In this document: one piece after another, positions 34,843-43,827 of the stretch | Layout: the number at the start of each line of letters is the position of its first letter | Position numbering within the stretch: position 1 is the first letter of the stretch | Assembly (NCBI GenBank): GCA_002256185.1 | Contig: NKIT01000009.1 | Span: 1-58,197, forward strand | Origin: Rhodobacteraceae bacterium PARR1 | GTDB lineage: Bacteria; Pseudomonadota; Alphaproteobacteria; Rhodobacterales; Rhodobacteraceae | DNA length: 58,197 nucleotides | Direction: 5' to 3' | Translations under genes and position numbers: made by a program | Notes under the pieces: generated by a model | Seen by the model: the letters and a program-made list of their open reading frames with translations, nothing else | Database searches by the model: none | Told to the model about the DNA's origin: nothing

Positions 34843-35982
34843 TCACTTCACCGATCCGGCCAAAAGGCCGCGGACCAGATATTTCTGCATGGCAAAGAAC
34901 ACCGCCAAGGGCACCGCAATCGACACGAAAGCAGAGGCTGACAGGATCTCCCAATCCCCACCGCGAGAGCCCATCAGGTTCACAAGGTTGCCGGTCAGCA
35001 CCTGTTGGTCATTGCCGGTGCCAAGGAACACCAAGGCGACCAGCAGGTCATTCCATGTCCACAGGAACTGGAAAATCGCGAAAGACGCCAAGACAGGAAA
35101 GGACAGCGGCAGGATGATCTTGATGAAAATCTGGAAATCCGTCGCCCCGTCAACGCGCGCATTCTCGATGATGTCGCGCGGCAATCCGGCCATGTAGTTC
35201 CGAAGCAGGTAAATCGCCATCGGCATGCCAAAACTGGTATGCGCCAACCAGACCCCCAGATAACCCTTGCCGATGCCAATCGCATTGTGCAGTTGCAACA
35301 GCGGGATCAGCGCCAGTTGCAGCGGCACCACCAAAAGCGCCACGACAAAGGCCACCAGAAGCGGACGCCCCGGAAAATCCATCCACGCCAGCGCATAGGC
35401 CGCGAAAGCCGCCACAAGGATCGGGATGATCGTCGACGGGATCGCCACGGTCAGGGTGTTCAAGAACGCCTCACCAATGCTTTGCCCGGCCATGGGGCTG
35501 GAGATGACGTTGGAATAGTTGCCAAGGGTGAAATCCGGCGGCGTCGCGGCGGTGACAAAGACGCGCGGCATGCGCAGGTCTGCCATCGTGGTGGCTGATG
35601 CCAGCGCAAAGGCACCGGCCGCCTGCACGGTCAGGGTCTGACCATCGGGCAGCGTCGCGGTTTCACCGGCGGCATAAGCCTCTGGCTCTTTCGACGATGT
35701 GCCCCAACGGCTGATCTCAGCGCCCTGCCCGTCGAACAGGTTGCCTTCGATCACGAATTGCCCGTCCTTTTCCACCTCTTCCCCTCCAAGCCGGATGGCG
35801 GCGAGTTGGCTTTCCTGCGTCATCAGCGCCCGCCACCAGCCCGAGGTCACGATCTGATCCCCGGTGCGGAACGACGATACCAGCAGCCCCGCCGTCGGCA
35901 GCACCCAAAGCGCCACCAGAAGTGCTGTCGACAGATGCACCGCCCATTGCAGCGCGGATTTCTTTCCGGCGATGTTGTCCAT
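34843..35982 (-). CDS. aglG: Alpha-glucoside ABC transporter permease AglG
   Basis: The 379-residue inner-membrane permease of the MalG type has a first membrane helix at about 14-36, then an unusual periplasmic insert of about 100 residues (roughly 50-150), then five further helices. The EAA loop is ENARVDGATDFQIFIKIILP near 275, which contacts AglK. The insert is also found in the Sinorhizobium AglG lineage, judging from its similar length. It overlaps aglF by one base of the stop (ATG shares the TGA). Confidence 0.93.
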   Translation of the reverse strand: MDNIAGKKSALQWAVHLSTALLVALWVLPTAGLLVSSFRTGDQIVTSGWWRALMTQESQLAAIRLGGEEVEKDGQFVIEGNLFDGQGAEISRWGTSSKEPEAYAAGETATLPDGQTLTVQAAGAFALASATTMADLRMPRVFVTAATPPDFTLGNYSNVISSPMAGQSIGEAFLNTLTVAIPSTIIPILVAAFAAYALAWMDFPGRPLLVAFVVALLVVPLQLALIPLLQLHNAIGIGKGYLGVWLAHTSFGMPMAIYLLRNYMAGLPRDIIENARVDGATDFQIFIKIILPLSFPVLASFAIFQFLWTWNDLLVALVFLGTGNDQQVLTGNLVNLMGSRGGDWEILSASAFVSIAVPLAVFFAMQKYLVRGLLAGSVK

Positions 35983-37208
35983 CAGCGCATCTCCTTGCGG
36001 GCGTTGTAGACGTTCCAGATCAGGATCGGCGTCACCAGAAGCATGATGATCATGGCTGAGGCCGACCCCACCCCCCAGTCGAGCGAGCGGAACAGCTTGT
36101 CATACATGTAATTGGCCAGAACCTGCGTCTCCCACTGGCCGTTGGTCATGGCCAGCACGATGTCAAAGACCTTGAGCACGACGATGGTGATCGTGGTCCA
36201 GACCACAACCACGGTCGGCATGATCTGCGGCACCTTGATCTGGAAGAAAATCTGGAACGGGTTCGCGCCGTCCAGAATCGCGGCCTCGATGGTTTCTTCG
36301 GGCACACCGCGCAGGGCGGCAGACAGGATGACCATCGCAAAGCCGGTTTGAATCCAGACCAGCACGATCATCAGGAAATAGCTGTTCCAATAGGGCATCG
36401 ACAGGAAGGTCTGCGGCGTGCCGTAGGGCAGTGTTGCGGTCAGCGTGCCGACCAGCCAGATCACCAGCTCATAGGACACAAAGGCCAGCAGCGCCGCGAC
36501 GGCAATCTTGACGGCAACGATGCCGGGATGGCCGCGGCGTTCCACCTCGCGCAGCGGGGACAACAGCGCCCAGATGCCGAACAGGGCGGCGGCGATGGTT
36601 GAAATCAGGATCAGCGCGGGAACCACCTTCAACGCGATCACCGATCCGATGCCGCCATCAAATTGCAGCCAAAGCGCGTTCAACAGGCCGATCTGCGCGC
36701 TGCCTTCGGGCCGGGTGTCATAGATCAGTTTCCAGATCACCGACGCGCCGACAAAGGAAATCGCCATCGGCATGAAGATCAAGGATTTGGCAAGGTTGCC
36801 CCATTTGATCCGGTCAGTCAGTTGCGCCGCCAACAGGCCAAAGGCGGTGGACAGCGCGGGCACCACGATCAGCCACAACATGTTGTTGCGCATCGATTCC
36901 CAGAACTTCCCCTCGCTCGCCATGGTGCGGTAATTGTCCAAGCCCACAAAATCACCGGTCTTGCCATGCACCGACAGCCACAGCGTCGCGAGCACCGGAT
37001 AGGCAAGGTAAAGCGACAGGCCGAACAGCGCGGGGAACAGGAACAGCCACGGCCGGATCAGGTTGGCGCGGTTGATGTTGCGCCCGGCATTCGGGCCACT
37101 TGGCGGATAAAGCACTTTGTCGAGGAAAAGGTTCGACAGGTAGAAATAGCCGATGCAGCCGCCGACACCGCCGACGATGACAAACAGGGCCTGAATGGCC
37201 GGATTCAT
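35982..37208 (-). CDS. aglF: Alpha-glucoside ABC transporter permease AglF
   Basis: The 408-residue MalF-type permease has an N-terminal helix at about 5-27, the typical WLFLFPALFGLSLYLAYPV segment, and an EAA loop EETIEAAILDGANPFQIFFQ near 315. Between the third core helix and the EAA-proximal helices lies an extra stretch of about 90 residues with two more hydrophobic spans (ILISTIAAALFGIWALL and KIAVAALLAFVSYELVIWLV), longer than ordinary MalF-like proteins of about 300. It is followed by aglG without a gap and separated from aglE by a hairpin. RBS GGAGG precedes its ATG. Confidence 0.93.
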   Translation of the reverse strand: MNPAIQALFVIVGGVGGCIGYFYLSNLFLDKVLYPPSGPNAGRNINRANLIRPWLFLFPALFGLSLYLAYPVLATLWLSVHGKTGDFVGLDNYRTMASEGKFWESMRNNMLWLIVVPALSTAFGLLAAQLTDRIKWGNLAKSLIFMPMAISFVGASVIWKLIYDTRPEGSAQIGLLNALWLQFDGGIGSVIALKVVPALILISTIAAALFGIWALLSPLREVERRGHPGIVAVKIAVAALLAFVSYELVIWLVGTLTATLPYGTPQTFLSMPYWNSYFLMIVLVWIQTGFAMVILSAALRGVPEETIEAAILDGANPFQIFFQIKVPQIMPTVVVVWTTITIVVLKVFDIVLAMTNGQWETQVLANYMYDKLFRSLDWGVGSASAMIIMLLVTPILIWNVYNARKEMR

Positions 37209-37332
37209 GATGGTTCCTCCCCCCGGAAGATGCGGGCGCTGTCCGGCGCGGAATTACGGCGGGACCGGCGCGTCAGGCTTTGCGTCTGCGACGTCGCAGG
37301 CGCGGGGCCGTCACAGGGGACGGCGGAAAAGG

Positions 37333-37363
37333 TGCCCGGACCGGCGCGCAGCCGGTCCGGGCA
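37333..37363 (-). terminator. Attenuator hairpin between aglE and aglF
   Basis: TGCCCGGACCGGC, loop GCGCA, GCCGGTCCGGGCA make a perfect 13-bp stem 8 bases after the aglE stop. The minus strand then reads CACCTTTTCC, a short T-run, so termination should be partial. This would give more binding protein than permease. Positions 37209-37332 hold no gene. Confidence 0.8.
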
Positions 37364-37370
37364 TGTCACA

Positions 37371-38717
37371 TCACTTCGGCCACGAAGCGTCGATGGTTGC
37401 GGCGACTTCTTCGGCGGACTTGCCGCCCGAATAGTCGACCATGCCGGTCCAGAAGGTGCCAGCGCCAACAGCGCCCGGCATCAGGTCAGACCCGTCGAAA
37501 CGGAAGGTGGTCGCGTTGGCCAGAATCTCGCCCTGCTTTTTCAGCGCTGCCGAACCATAGAGTTCGGTGTTCACGCCTTTGAACGGGGTCACGAAACCGG
37601 TCTGTGCCATCCACACTTCATGCGCGATCGGCGTTTTCAGCCATTCGATGAAAGCACGGGCCGCGTCGCTGTCCTTCATGATGAAGGCGAGCGTGCCAGC
37701 GCCCAAGACGGGCTGGCCGAGGTCTTTGCCTGCATAGGCGGGGAAGTAGAAGAAGTCCGCATCGGTGCCCAGTTCCGTGCCTTCGGGGAAGAAGGACGGG
37801 ATGAACGACGCCTGGCGGTGCATGTAGCACTGCGGCGGCGACGTAAACAGACCCTTCGGGCTGTCGCGGAAGTCGGTCGAGGCAACGGCAGCGGCACCAC
37901 CGGCAACATAGGCGTCGTTGCGGGCGAAGTAGCCGAATTCGTTGATCGCTTCGATCACGGCCGGGTCAGAGAACCCGATCTCATGCTTGACCCACTTGTC
38001 ATAGGTTTCCGGCGACTGCGTGCGCAGCATCATGTCTTCGACCCAGTCGGTCGCCGGCCAGCCGGTCGCACCGCCCGAACCCAGACCGATGCACCAGGGG
38101 GTGCCACCATCGGCCACGATCTTGTCGGTCAGGGCCTTCAGGTCTTCCATCGTCGTGGGCACTTCATAGCCCGCGTCGGCGAAGGTGTCGGGCGAATACC
38201 AGACCAGCGATTTCACGTCGGCCTTGTAGGGGAAGGCGTACAGGGCTTCGGCCCCGTCCTTGCCCTTGTAGGTGCCCAAGGCGGCCCACGAAGCGCCAGC
38301 GCCGTAGTTGTCGGTCAGCCAGGTCTTGGTGTCGTCGCCCAGCGGCACGACAAAGCCCTTGGCAGCCAGATCGCCAATCAGGCCCGGCTGCGGCAGAACG
38401 GCGACATCCGGGGGCGAACCCGCTTCGGCGTCGATGACGATCTGCTGCTCGTAACCTTCAGACGACGAATAGCTGACGTCCACGCCAGAAGCGGCCTCGA
38501 AATACGCCAGCATGGATTCGACCAGAACCTGGTCCTCACCACGCCACGGCCCGAACAGGGTCAGGGTCTGACCGTCCAGATTGGTCGCCTCGTCAAAGGC
38601 TTTGTAGCTGTCCCAGTTGAAGGCGCCTTCGCCCACTGGAAATTTCAGGTCCTGCGCAAACGCGCCGCCTGCGGTCAGCGCGATCAGCGCCGAACCGGCC
38701 AGAAGTCTTGCAGTCAT
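37371..38717 (-). CDS. aglE: Alpha-glucoside ABC transporter substrate-binding protein
   Basis: The 448-residue periplasmic binding protein starts with a Sec signal peptide (MTARLLAGSALIALTAGGAFAQ, cleavage after AFA). The body is a cluster-B sugar-binding protein with SSSEGYEQQIVIDAEAGSPPDVAVL in the first lobe and PWCIGLGSGGATGWPATDWVED in the hinge. ATG 38717 is chosen because GGGAGGAAG lies directly upstream and the signal peptide begins there; the frame is open further back into the operator region. It is first in the operon and read from a promoter with TTGACA at 38835-38830. Confidence 0.95.
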   Translation of the reverse strand: MTARLLAGSALIALTAGGAFAQDLKFPVGEGAFNWDSYKAFDEATNLDGQTLTLFGPWRGEDQVLVESMLAYFEAASGVDVSYSSSEGYEQQIVIDAEAGSPPDVAVLPQPGLIGDLAAKGFVVPLGDDTKTWLTDNYGAGASWAALGTYKGKDGAEALYAFPYKADVKSLVWYSPDTFADAGYEVPTTMEDLKALTDKIVADGGTPWCIGLGSGGATGWPATDWVEDMMLRTQSPETYDKWVKHEIGFSDPAVIEAINEFGYFARNDAYVAGGAAAVASTDFRDSPKGLFTSPPQCYMHRQASFIPSFFPEGTELGTDADFFYFPAYAGKDLGQPVLGAGTLAFIMKDSDAARAFIEWLKTPIAHEVWMAQTGFVTPFKGVNTELYGSAALKKQGEILANATTFRFDGSDLMPGAVGAGTFWTGMVDYSGGKSAEEVAATIDASWPK

Positions 38718-39060
38718 GATCTTCCTCCCGTTTCCCCCCCGCCACTCTGCGGGGCGGTGAACCAAATGGCGGTCAGAATCGGTTTCAAACCGCTTTGGAT
38801 GGCATATCTTTTGCCGATCCTTCGCCACCTGTCAATCCAAAGCGCCTTGGAACCGACCCAAATGCCCTGTGGCGCTGCGTCCGCGATGCGAAAACGATTT
38901 CACATGCTGCGAGATAGGGCTTTGACCTTGACTTGCCGTGCCACTAGTCTAGCGCCCGGTTTGAAACCGTTTTGGGCGAACCAAAGGGGCGTGTTGCGGT
39001 TTTGGGCGGTACCTTGAACAGCATGGCGAACAGTGTGGCGCAGGGGGGCGCTGAGGGGCG
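38718..39060. promoter_or_regulatory. Divergent aglE/aglR promoter region with two LacI-type operators
   Basis: This 343-base gap has no gene. CGGTTTCAAACCG (38780-38792) and CGGTTTGAAACCG (38957-38969) are perfect 13-base palindromes, 177 bases apart, near a whole number of helix turns. A third, imperfect site GAAAACGATTTC lies at 38890-38901. Toward aglR, TTGACC (38922) and TAGTCT (38945) are 17 bases apart, with the second palindrome just past the start. Toward aglE, TTGACA (38835-38830) precedes AAAAGATAT, with the first palindrome near the start. This fits AglR repression, with autoregulation, and possible looping. Confidence 0.75.
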
Positions 39061-40104
39061 ATGAATCTCAAGGAACTGGCCGCCAAACTGGGCCTGTCAC
39101 CCACCACCGTCAGCCGTGCGCTGAACGGCTACCCCGAGGTGAACGAATCCACCCGCGAACGCGTCATGGCGGCGGCGAAACGGCACAACTACCGCCCCAA
39201 TACCCGCGCCATCCGTCTGGCCACAGGCCGCGCCTTTGCCATCGGCCATGTGATCCCGCTTGCCAGCCGGCATGAAATTGTGAACCCGATCTTCGCCGAT
39301 TTCATTGCCGGTGCCGGTGAGACCTATTCGCGCAACGGCTATGACATGGTGCTGTCCGTCGTCCCCGATGAGAATGAAGAGGACGCCTACCGCGATCTGA
39401 AAGCGCGCGGATCGGTGGATGGGATGATCCTGCACGCGCCCCTGATGAACGACCCGCGCATCGCGCTGTTGCATGACGTGGGCCTGCCCTTTGTGGTGCA
39501 TGGCCGCGCAACCGGGGCCGACCTGCCCTATTCCTGGGTGGATGTGAACAACCGCCGCGCCTTTTTACGGGCGACGGAATTCTTGCTGGACCTTGGTCAC
39601 ACCCGGATCGGGCTGGTCAACGGGCTGGAGCATATGGATTTCGCCATCCGCCGCCGCAGCGGATATGCCGATGCCCTGACCGCGCGCGGCATCACGCCGG
39701 ACCCGGCGCTGATGTCATCCGATGAGATGACCGAAGTGTCGGGCTATCGCGCGGCGGGGCGCATGCTTGACCTGCCATATCCACCGACCGCCTTGCTCGC
39801 CGCGTCGATGATTTCCGGCATGGGGGCCCGCCGCGCCGTGGAAGAGCGCGGGATGGAGATGGGGCGGGATATCTCGATCATCATCCATGACGATGACCTG
39901 TCCTATATGAAAAACGGTGAGGATGTGCCGATCTTCACCGCCACCCGCTCATCCGTGCGTGAAGCGGGGCGCTTGGCGGCAGAAATGCTGCTAGGGCTGG
40001 TCGCCGACTCCGCGATGGGGCCGCAGACCCGGATGCTCGAGGCTGAATTGATCATCGGGCAGTCCACCGGACCTGCCCCCAGACCCGCAATTCCAAAAGG
40101 TTGA
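39061..40104 (+). CDS. aglR: LacI-family transcriptional regulator of alpha-glucoside genes
   Basis: The 347-residue repressor has an N-terminal LacI helix-turn-helix (MNLKELAAKLGLSPTTVSRA, followed by LNGYPEVNESTRERV and YRPNTRAIRLATGR hinge) and a periplasmic-binding-protein-like sugar domain (FIAGAGETYSRNGYDMVLSV, DGMILHAP, ALLAASMISGMGARRAVEE). It probably binds the palindromes upstream and releases on a sugar. It is divergent from aglE and two bases upstream of the GH1 gene, whose start nearly overlaps its stop, so regulator and enzyme are cotranscribed. Confidence 0.93.
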   Translation: MNLKELAAKLGLSPTTVSRALNGYPEVNESTRERVMAAAKRHNYRPNTRAIRLATGRAFAIGHVIPLASRHEIVNPIFADFIAGAGETYSRNGYDMVLSVVPDENEEDAYRDLKARGSVDGMILHAPLMNDPRIALLHDVGLPFVVHGRATGADLPYSWVDVNNRRAFLRATEFLLDLGHTRIGLVNGLEHMDFAIRRRSGYADALTARGITPDPALMSSDEMTEVSGYRAAGRMLDLPYPPTALLAASMISGMGARRAVEERGMEMGRDISIIIHDDDLSYMKNGEDVPIFTATRSSVREAGRLAAEMLLGLVADSAMGPQTRMLEAELIIGQSTGPAPRPAIPKG

Positions 40105-40106
40105 CC

Positions 40107-41435
40107 ATGGTTCTGTCGCGTTTTGATTTCCCCGAAGGCTTTGTCTTTGGGGCCGCCACCGCCGCCTATCAGATCGAAGGCTCGTCCTTTGGCGGCTGCG
40201 GGTCGTCGCATTGGGACACGTTCTCGGCCACGCCGGGCAATGTGAAGGGTGCGGAAAGCGGGGCCATCGCCTGCGATCATTACCACCGCTGGGGCGATGA
40301 TCTGGACCTTCTGCGCGCCGCCAATATGGACGGCTACCGCTTTTCCACCTCTTGGGCGCGGGTGATGCCGGATGGCGTGACGGTGAACGCGGATGGCATG
40401 GATTTCTACGAACGGCTTGTGGATGGCATGCTGGAACGCGGGCTAAAGCCGTTCCAGACGCTGTATCATTGGGAATTGCCCTCTGCCCTTGCCGATCAGG
40501 GCGGCTGGACCAACCGCGACACCTGTTTCCGCTTTGCCGATTTCGCCGAAGCGATCACCCGCCGTCTGGGCGACCGCGTCGCTGCCATCGCCACCATCAA
40601 CGAGCCGTGGTGCGTCTCATGGTTGTCGCATTTCTGGGGCGTGCATGCCCCCGGTCAACGCGACATCCGTGCTACGGCGCGGTCGATGCACCATATCCTT
40701 CTGGCCCATGGCGCAGCGATGGAGCGGTTGCGCAGCATGGGACAGCCGAACCTTGGGATCGTGCTGAACTTCGACTACGCCCAAGCCGCGAGTGACAGCG
40801 CCGAAGATCAGAAAGCCGCCGCCCTGTGGGATGGCATCTTTAACCGCTGGTTCATCGAGGGCATCACCAAGGGCACCTATCCCGCGAATGTGCTGGAAGG
40901 TCTTGACCCCTATATGCCCGCCGCTTGGCAAGACGACATGGCGCTGATCGGCCAACGCTTGGACTGGCTGGGGGTGAATTACTACACCCGCCACATCAAC
41001 GCCCATGACGCCGCTGCCCCTTGGCCGCACCTGAAAGACGGGCAAGGCGATCTGCCGAAAACCCAGATGGGCTGGGAAATCTACCCCGATGGTCTGCACC
41101 ATTTCCTGACCCGCATGGCGCGCGATTACGTGGGCGACTTGCCACTCTATGTCACCGAAAACGGCATGGCCAATGCGGATGTGCTGCAAGATGGCGCGGT
41201 AAGTGACGATGTGCGCACGGATTTCCTGTTTTCCCACCTTGCCGCCACCAAACGCGCCATTGCGGACGGGGCCAATGTGAAGGGCTTTTTCTACTGGTCA
41301 CTTCTGGACAACTACGAATGGGCCGAAGGCTATGAAAAGCGCTTCGGGTTGGTCCATGTCGATTACCAGACCTTGGCACGGGTGCCCAAATCCTCGTATC
41401 ACGCCTATGCCCGCGCGCTGGCCAAGAATGACTGA
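40107..41435 (+). CDS. bglA: Beta-glucosidase, GH1 family
   Basis: The 442-residue cytoplasmic GH1 enzyme removes terminal beta-glucose from cellobiose and aryl glucosides. The GH1 start is FVFGAATAAYQIEGS, the acid/base is Glu166 in TINEPW, and the nucleophile is Glu351 in VTENGMAN. FYWSLLDNYEWAEGYEKRFGL near the end is the substrate-loop signature. There is no signal peptide. ATG 40107 lies three bases after the aglR stop; AAAGG is present upstream. Its link to an alpha-glucoside operon suggests the cell handles both anomers with the same regulation. Confidence 0.95.
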   Translation: MVLSRFDFPEGFVFGAATAAYQIEGSSFGGCGSSHWDTFSATPGNVKGAESGAIACDHYHRWGDDLDLLRAANMDGYRFSTSWARVMPDGVTVNADGMDFYERLVDGMLERGLKPFQTLYHWELPSALADQGGWTNRDTCFRFADFAEAITRRLGDRVAAIATINEPWCVSWLSHFWGVHAPGQRDIRATARSMHHILLAHGAAMERLRSMGQPNLGIVLNFDYAQAASDSAEDQKAAALWDGIFNRWFIEGITKGTYPANVLEGLDPYMPAAWQDDMALIGQRLDWLGVNYYTRHINAHDAAAPWPHLKDGQGDLPKTQMGWEIYPDGLHHFLTRMARDYVGDLPLYVTENGMANADVLQDGAVSDDVRTDFLFSHLAATKRAIADGANVKGFFYWSLLDNYEWAEGYEKRFGLVHVDYQTLARVPKSSYHAYARALAKND

Positions 41436-41474
41436 CCGCCGCCCTGCCCGACACGCTTACGGAGACTGCCTGAC

Positions 41475-42446
41475 ATGAGCCTTGCCATCCTCGCCGATAT
41501 CGGCGGCACCAACACGCGGGTCGCGCTGGCCCAAGGCACGGCGGTCAAGGCCGACTCGATCCGCCGCTTTTCCAATGCCGACTATCGCGGTGCGGGCAAG
41601 GACATCGCCCATATCCTGCGCGATTATCTGGACCAGACCGGGGCTGCGGTGGATGGTGTTTGCGTTGCGGCTGCAGGTCCGGTGCAGGACGGCGTGGCGA
41701 CCATGACCAATCTGGATTGGACGATGGACGCGGCAAAGCTGTCGGGGGCCACTGGTGCGCGCCGTGTTGCGATTCTGAACGATCTGCAAGCGCAAGGTCA
41801 CGCCTTGGGCCATATCGCGCCGGACCATCTGCGCCGCGTGATGGATGGGCCGGTCATGGCAGGGTCGATGCTGGTGGTGGGTCTTGGCACGGGCGTCAAT
41901 GCGGCCCCCGTGCATGGCAGCGGGGCCGCGCGTGTGGTTCCACCGTCAGAATGTGGGCATGTCAACATGCCGGTGCGATCCGAAGAGGATTTGCGCCTGA
42001 TGCGGTTCGTGGAGCAGCTCTTGGCCTCACGCGGCGAGGTTCCGCATTGCGGCGTGGAAGAGGTTCTGGCCGGGCGCGGCCTTGGCAACCTTTATGCCTT
42101 TGCGGCGGCCGAGGCGGGTGTTGCCGGGGGCCTGACCTCGGCCGAGGTTCTGGCGGCTTTGGACAAGGGCGAACCCGTGGCCACCCATGCCGCGCGGCTG
42201 TACGTCCGCATCCTTGGGCAGGCCTTGGCGGATTTGGCGCTGATCCACCTGCCCTATGGCGGGATTTACCTGATCGGCGGCATGGCCCGCGCGCTGACCC
42301 CGCATTTTGACGCCTTTGGCCTGACCGCCACCTTCCGCGATGCGCGGCGGGTGGACCTGCTGCAAAAGGATTTCTCCATCACCGTGGTCGAGGATGACTT
42401 CGCTGCGCTGACCGGTTGCGCCGCCTATCTGGCCGCCACCGCCTGA
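41475..42446 (+). CDS. glk: Glucokinase
   Basis: The 323-residue ATP-dependent hexokinase-type glucokinase phosphorylates the glucose released by AglA and BglA, feeding the Entner-Doudoroff route. The phosphate motif is LADIGGTNTRVALAQG, LNDLQAQGHAL holds the catalytic aspartate, VVGLGTGVNAAPV binds ATP, and PSECGHVNMP near 160 is family-specific. It lies 39 bases after bglA and completes the plus-strand arm of the locus. Its stop is one base from the convergent esterase stop. Confidence 0.94.
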   Translation: MSLAILADIGGTNTRVALAQGTAVKADSIRRFSNADYRGAGKDIAHILRDYLDQTGAAVDGVCVAAAGPVQDGVATMTNLDWTMDAAKLSGATGARRVAILNDLQAQGHALGHIAPDHLRRVMDGPVMAGSMLVVGLGTGVNAAPVHGSGAARVVPPSECGHVNMPVRSEEDLRLMRFVEQLLASRGEVPHCGVEEVLAGRGLGNLYAFAAAEAGVAGGLTSAEVLAALDKGEPVATHAARLYVRILGQALADLALIHLPYGGIYLIGGMARALTPHFDAFGLTATFRDARRVDLLQKDFSITVVEDDFAALTGCAAYLAATA

Positions 42447-42447
42447 G

Positions 42448-43113
42448 TTACTTCGGCAACCGTTCCGACAGGAATTGCAGGGCGACCGACAGGCCGTCCT
42501 GCGAAATGCCATGACCCATGCCGCGCATGACATGGCCATAGGTTTCAAACCCCGCATCGACCAAAGCATTGCCCGCCAAGGTCATATCCTCAAACGGGAC
42601 CACCTGATCCTGATCGCCATGCATCAACAGCACCGGCGGCTTGACCTGCACTTCGGCTTGCAGGGTTTCCGGCACCAAAAGCCGACCAGAGATCGACACC
42701 ACCCCGGCCATCTTTTCGGCCCGGCGCGGCGCGATGTGCAGCGACATCATCCCCCCTTGGCTAAAGCCAATAAGTGCCAGCGCCGAAGGGGTTAGACCGT
42801 ATTCTTGAAGTCGTACATCAAGAAAGGCGTTCAAGTCACTGACTGAAAGTGCCATTCCGGCCCGCGACTCCGTTTCCGATGATCCGTCCAGCCATGGAAT
42901 CGGGAACCACTGATAGCCAAAGGCGTTGTTGATGCAGCGGTCCGGCGCATCGGGGGCGACAAAGGCGGTTCCGGGCATATGCGGGGCCAGCACGTCGCCG
43001 ATGTCCAGCAAATCCGCCCCATCCGCACCATAGCCATGCACAAACACCACCAGCGATGTCGCCTTGCCCTGTGCCGCGCCTTTGCGCCCAAAGCGCAACT
43101 CCCGAATGCTCAT
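42448..43113 (-). CDS. Phospholipase/carboxylesterase family alpha/beta-hydrolase
   Basis: The 221-residue soluble serine hydrolase has the YpfH/carboxylesterase-2 layout: VVFVHGYGADGADLL (oxyanion), catalytic Ser118 in LIGFSQGGMMS, Asp169 in LLMHGDQDQVVP and His201 in MRGMGHGI. Substrate could be a small ester or lysophospholipid and is not specified. It overlaps the AlkA-like gene by four bases (its ATG in that gene's stop), so the two are coupled. Confidence 0.9.
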   Translation of the reverse strand: MSIRELRFGRKGAAQGKATSLVVFVHGYGADGADLLDIGDVLAPHMPGTAFVAPDAPDRCINNAFGYQWFPIPWLDGSSETESRAGMALSVSDLNAFLDVRLQEYGLTPSALALIGFSQGGMMSLHIAPRRAEKMAGVVSISGRLLVPETLQAEVQVKPPVLLMHGDQDQVVPFEDMTLAGNALVDAGFETYGHVMRGMGHGISQDGLSVALQFLSERLPK

Positions 43114-43739
43114 CTGATCCCCTCACGGTCTTTGGCCACATGGTAGTAAGCCCACAAAAGCCGCGCCGCAACCGACCGCCATGGCGACCACGCCTGCGCC
43201 ATCGCCCTTAGCGCCTTTTCGCTGGGCCGCGCCTCAAGCCCGAACAGCACCCGCGCCGATTCCTGCAAGGCGAGGTCACCGGGCGCGAACACATCCGCCC
43301 GACCAAGGGCGAACATCGCGTAAATTTCAGCCGTCCAGACGCCGATGCCGGGAACAGCGGTCAAAACCGCCACCACCTGCCCATCGGGCACCGCGCGCAG
43401 GGCGGCAAAGTCGATCCCGGCCGTTGCCAGTTCCCGCCCATAGCGCGCCTTTTGCCGCGACAGGCCCACGGCACGGCAGTCTTCATCGCTCGCCTCAGCC
43501 AGACGCACAGGATCGGTCAGACCCGCCGCAACCATCCGCGCCCAGATGGCATTGGCGCTTGCCACGCTCACCTGTTGGCTGACGATGGCATCAAGCAGCG
43601 CCGCAAACCCATCCGCCCGCCGGCGCAGGGGTAAAGGGGCGCAAAGCGTTGCGGCATGGGCAAAGCGCGGCTCACGCGCGGACAGGAATGCCACGCCTTC
43701 TGCCAAACAATCCGGGGTTTCGATGATGCTTCCAACCAT
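43110..43739 (-). CDS. DNA-3-methyladenine glycosylase II-like (AlkA family)
   Basis: The 209-residue protein has the HhH-GPD fold used by AlkA to excise alkylated bases: VPGIGVWTAEIYAMFALGRA is the helix-hairpin-helix and PGDLAL carries the catalytic aspartate. DAIVSQQVSVASANAIWARM is the usual start of the core. The N-terminal AlkA beta-domain is missing, so this is a short form. It is upstream of, and coupled to, the esterase gene, and divergent from the MFS gene across 88 bases. Confidence 0.9.
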   Translation of the reverse strand: MVGSIIETPDCLAEGVAFLSAREPRFAHAATLCAPLPLRRRADGFAALLDAIVSQQVSVASANAIWARMVAAGLTDPVRLAEASDEDCRAVGLSRQKARYGRELATAGIDFAALRAVPDGQVVAVLTAVPGIGVWTAEIYAMFALGRADVFAPGDLALQESARVLFGLEARPSEKALRAMAQAWSPWRSVAARLLWAYYHVAKDREGIR

Positions 43740-43827
43740 GCCGCCAGCTAACCCTGCGGCCTGTTATCGCGCAATCCGTATCCTGCCATGCCTTGCAGCG
43801 GCGGGACGGCGGGCCTAGACATTCCAT

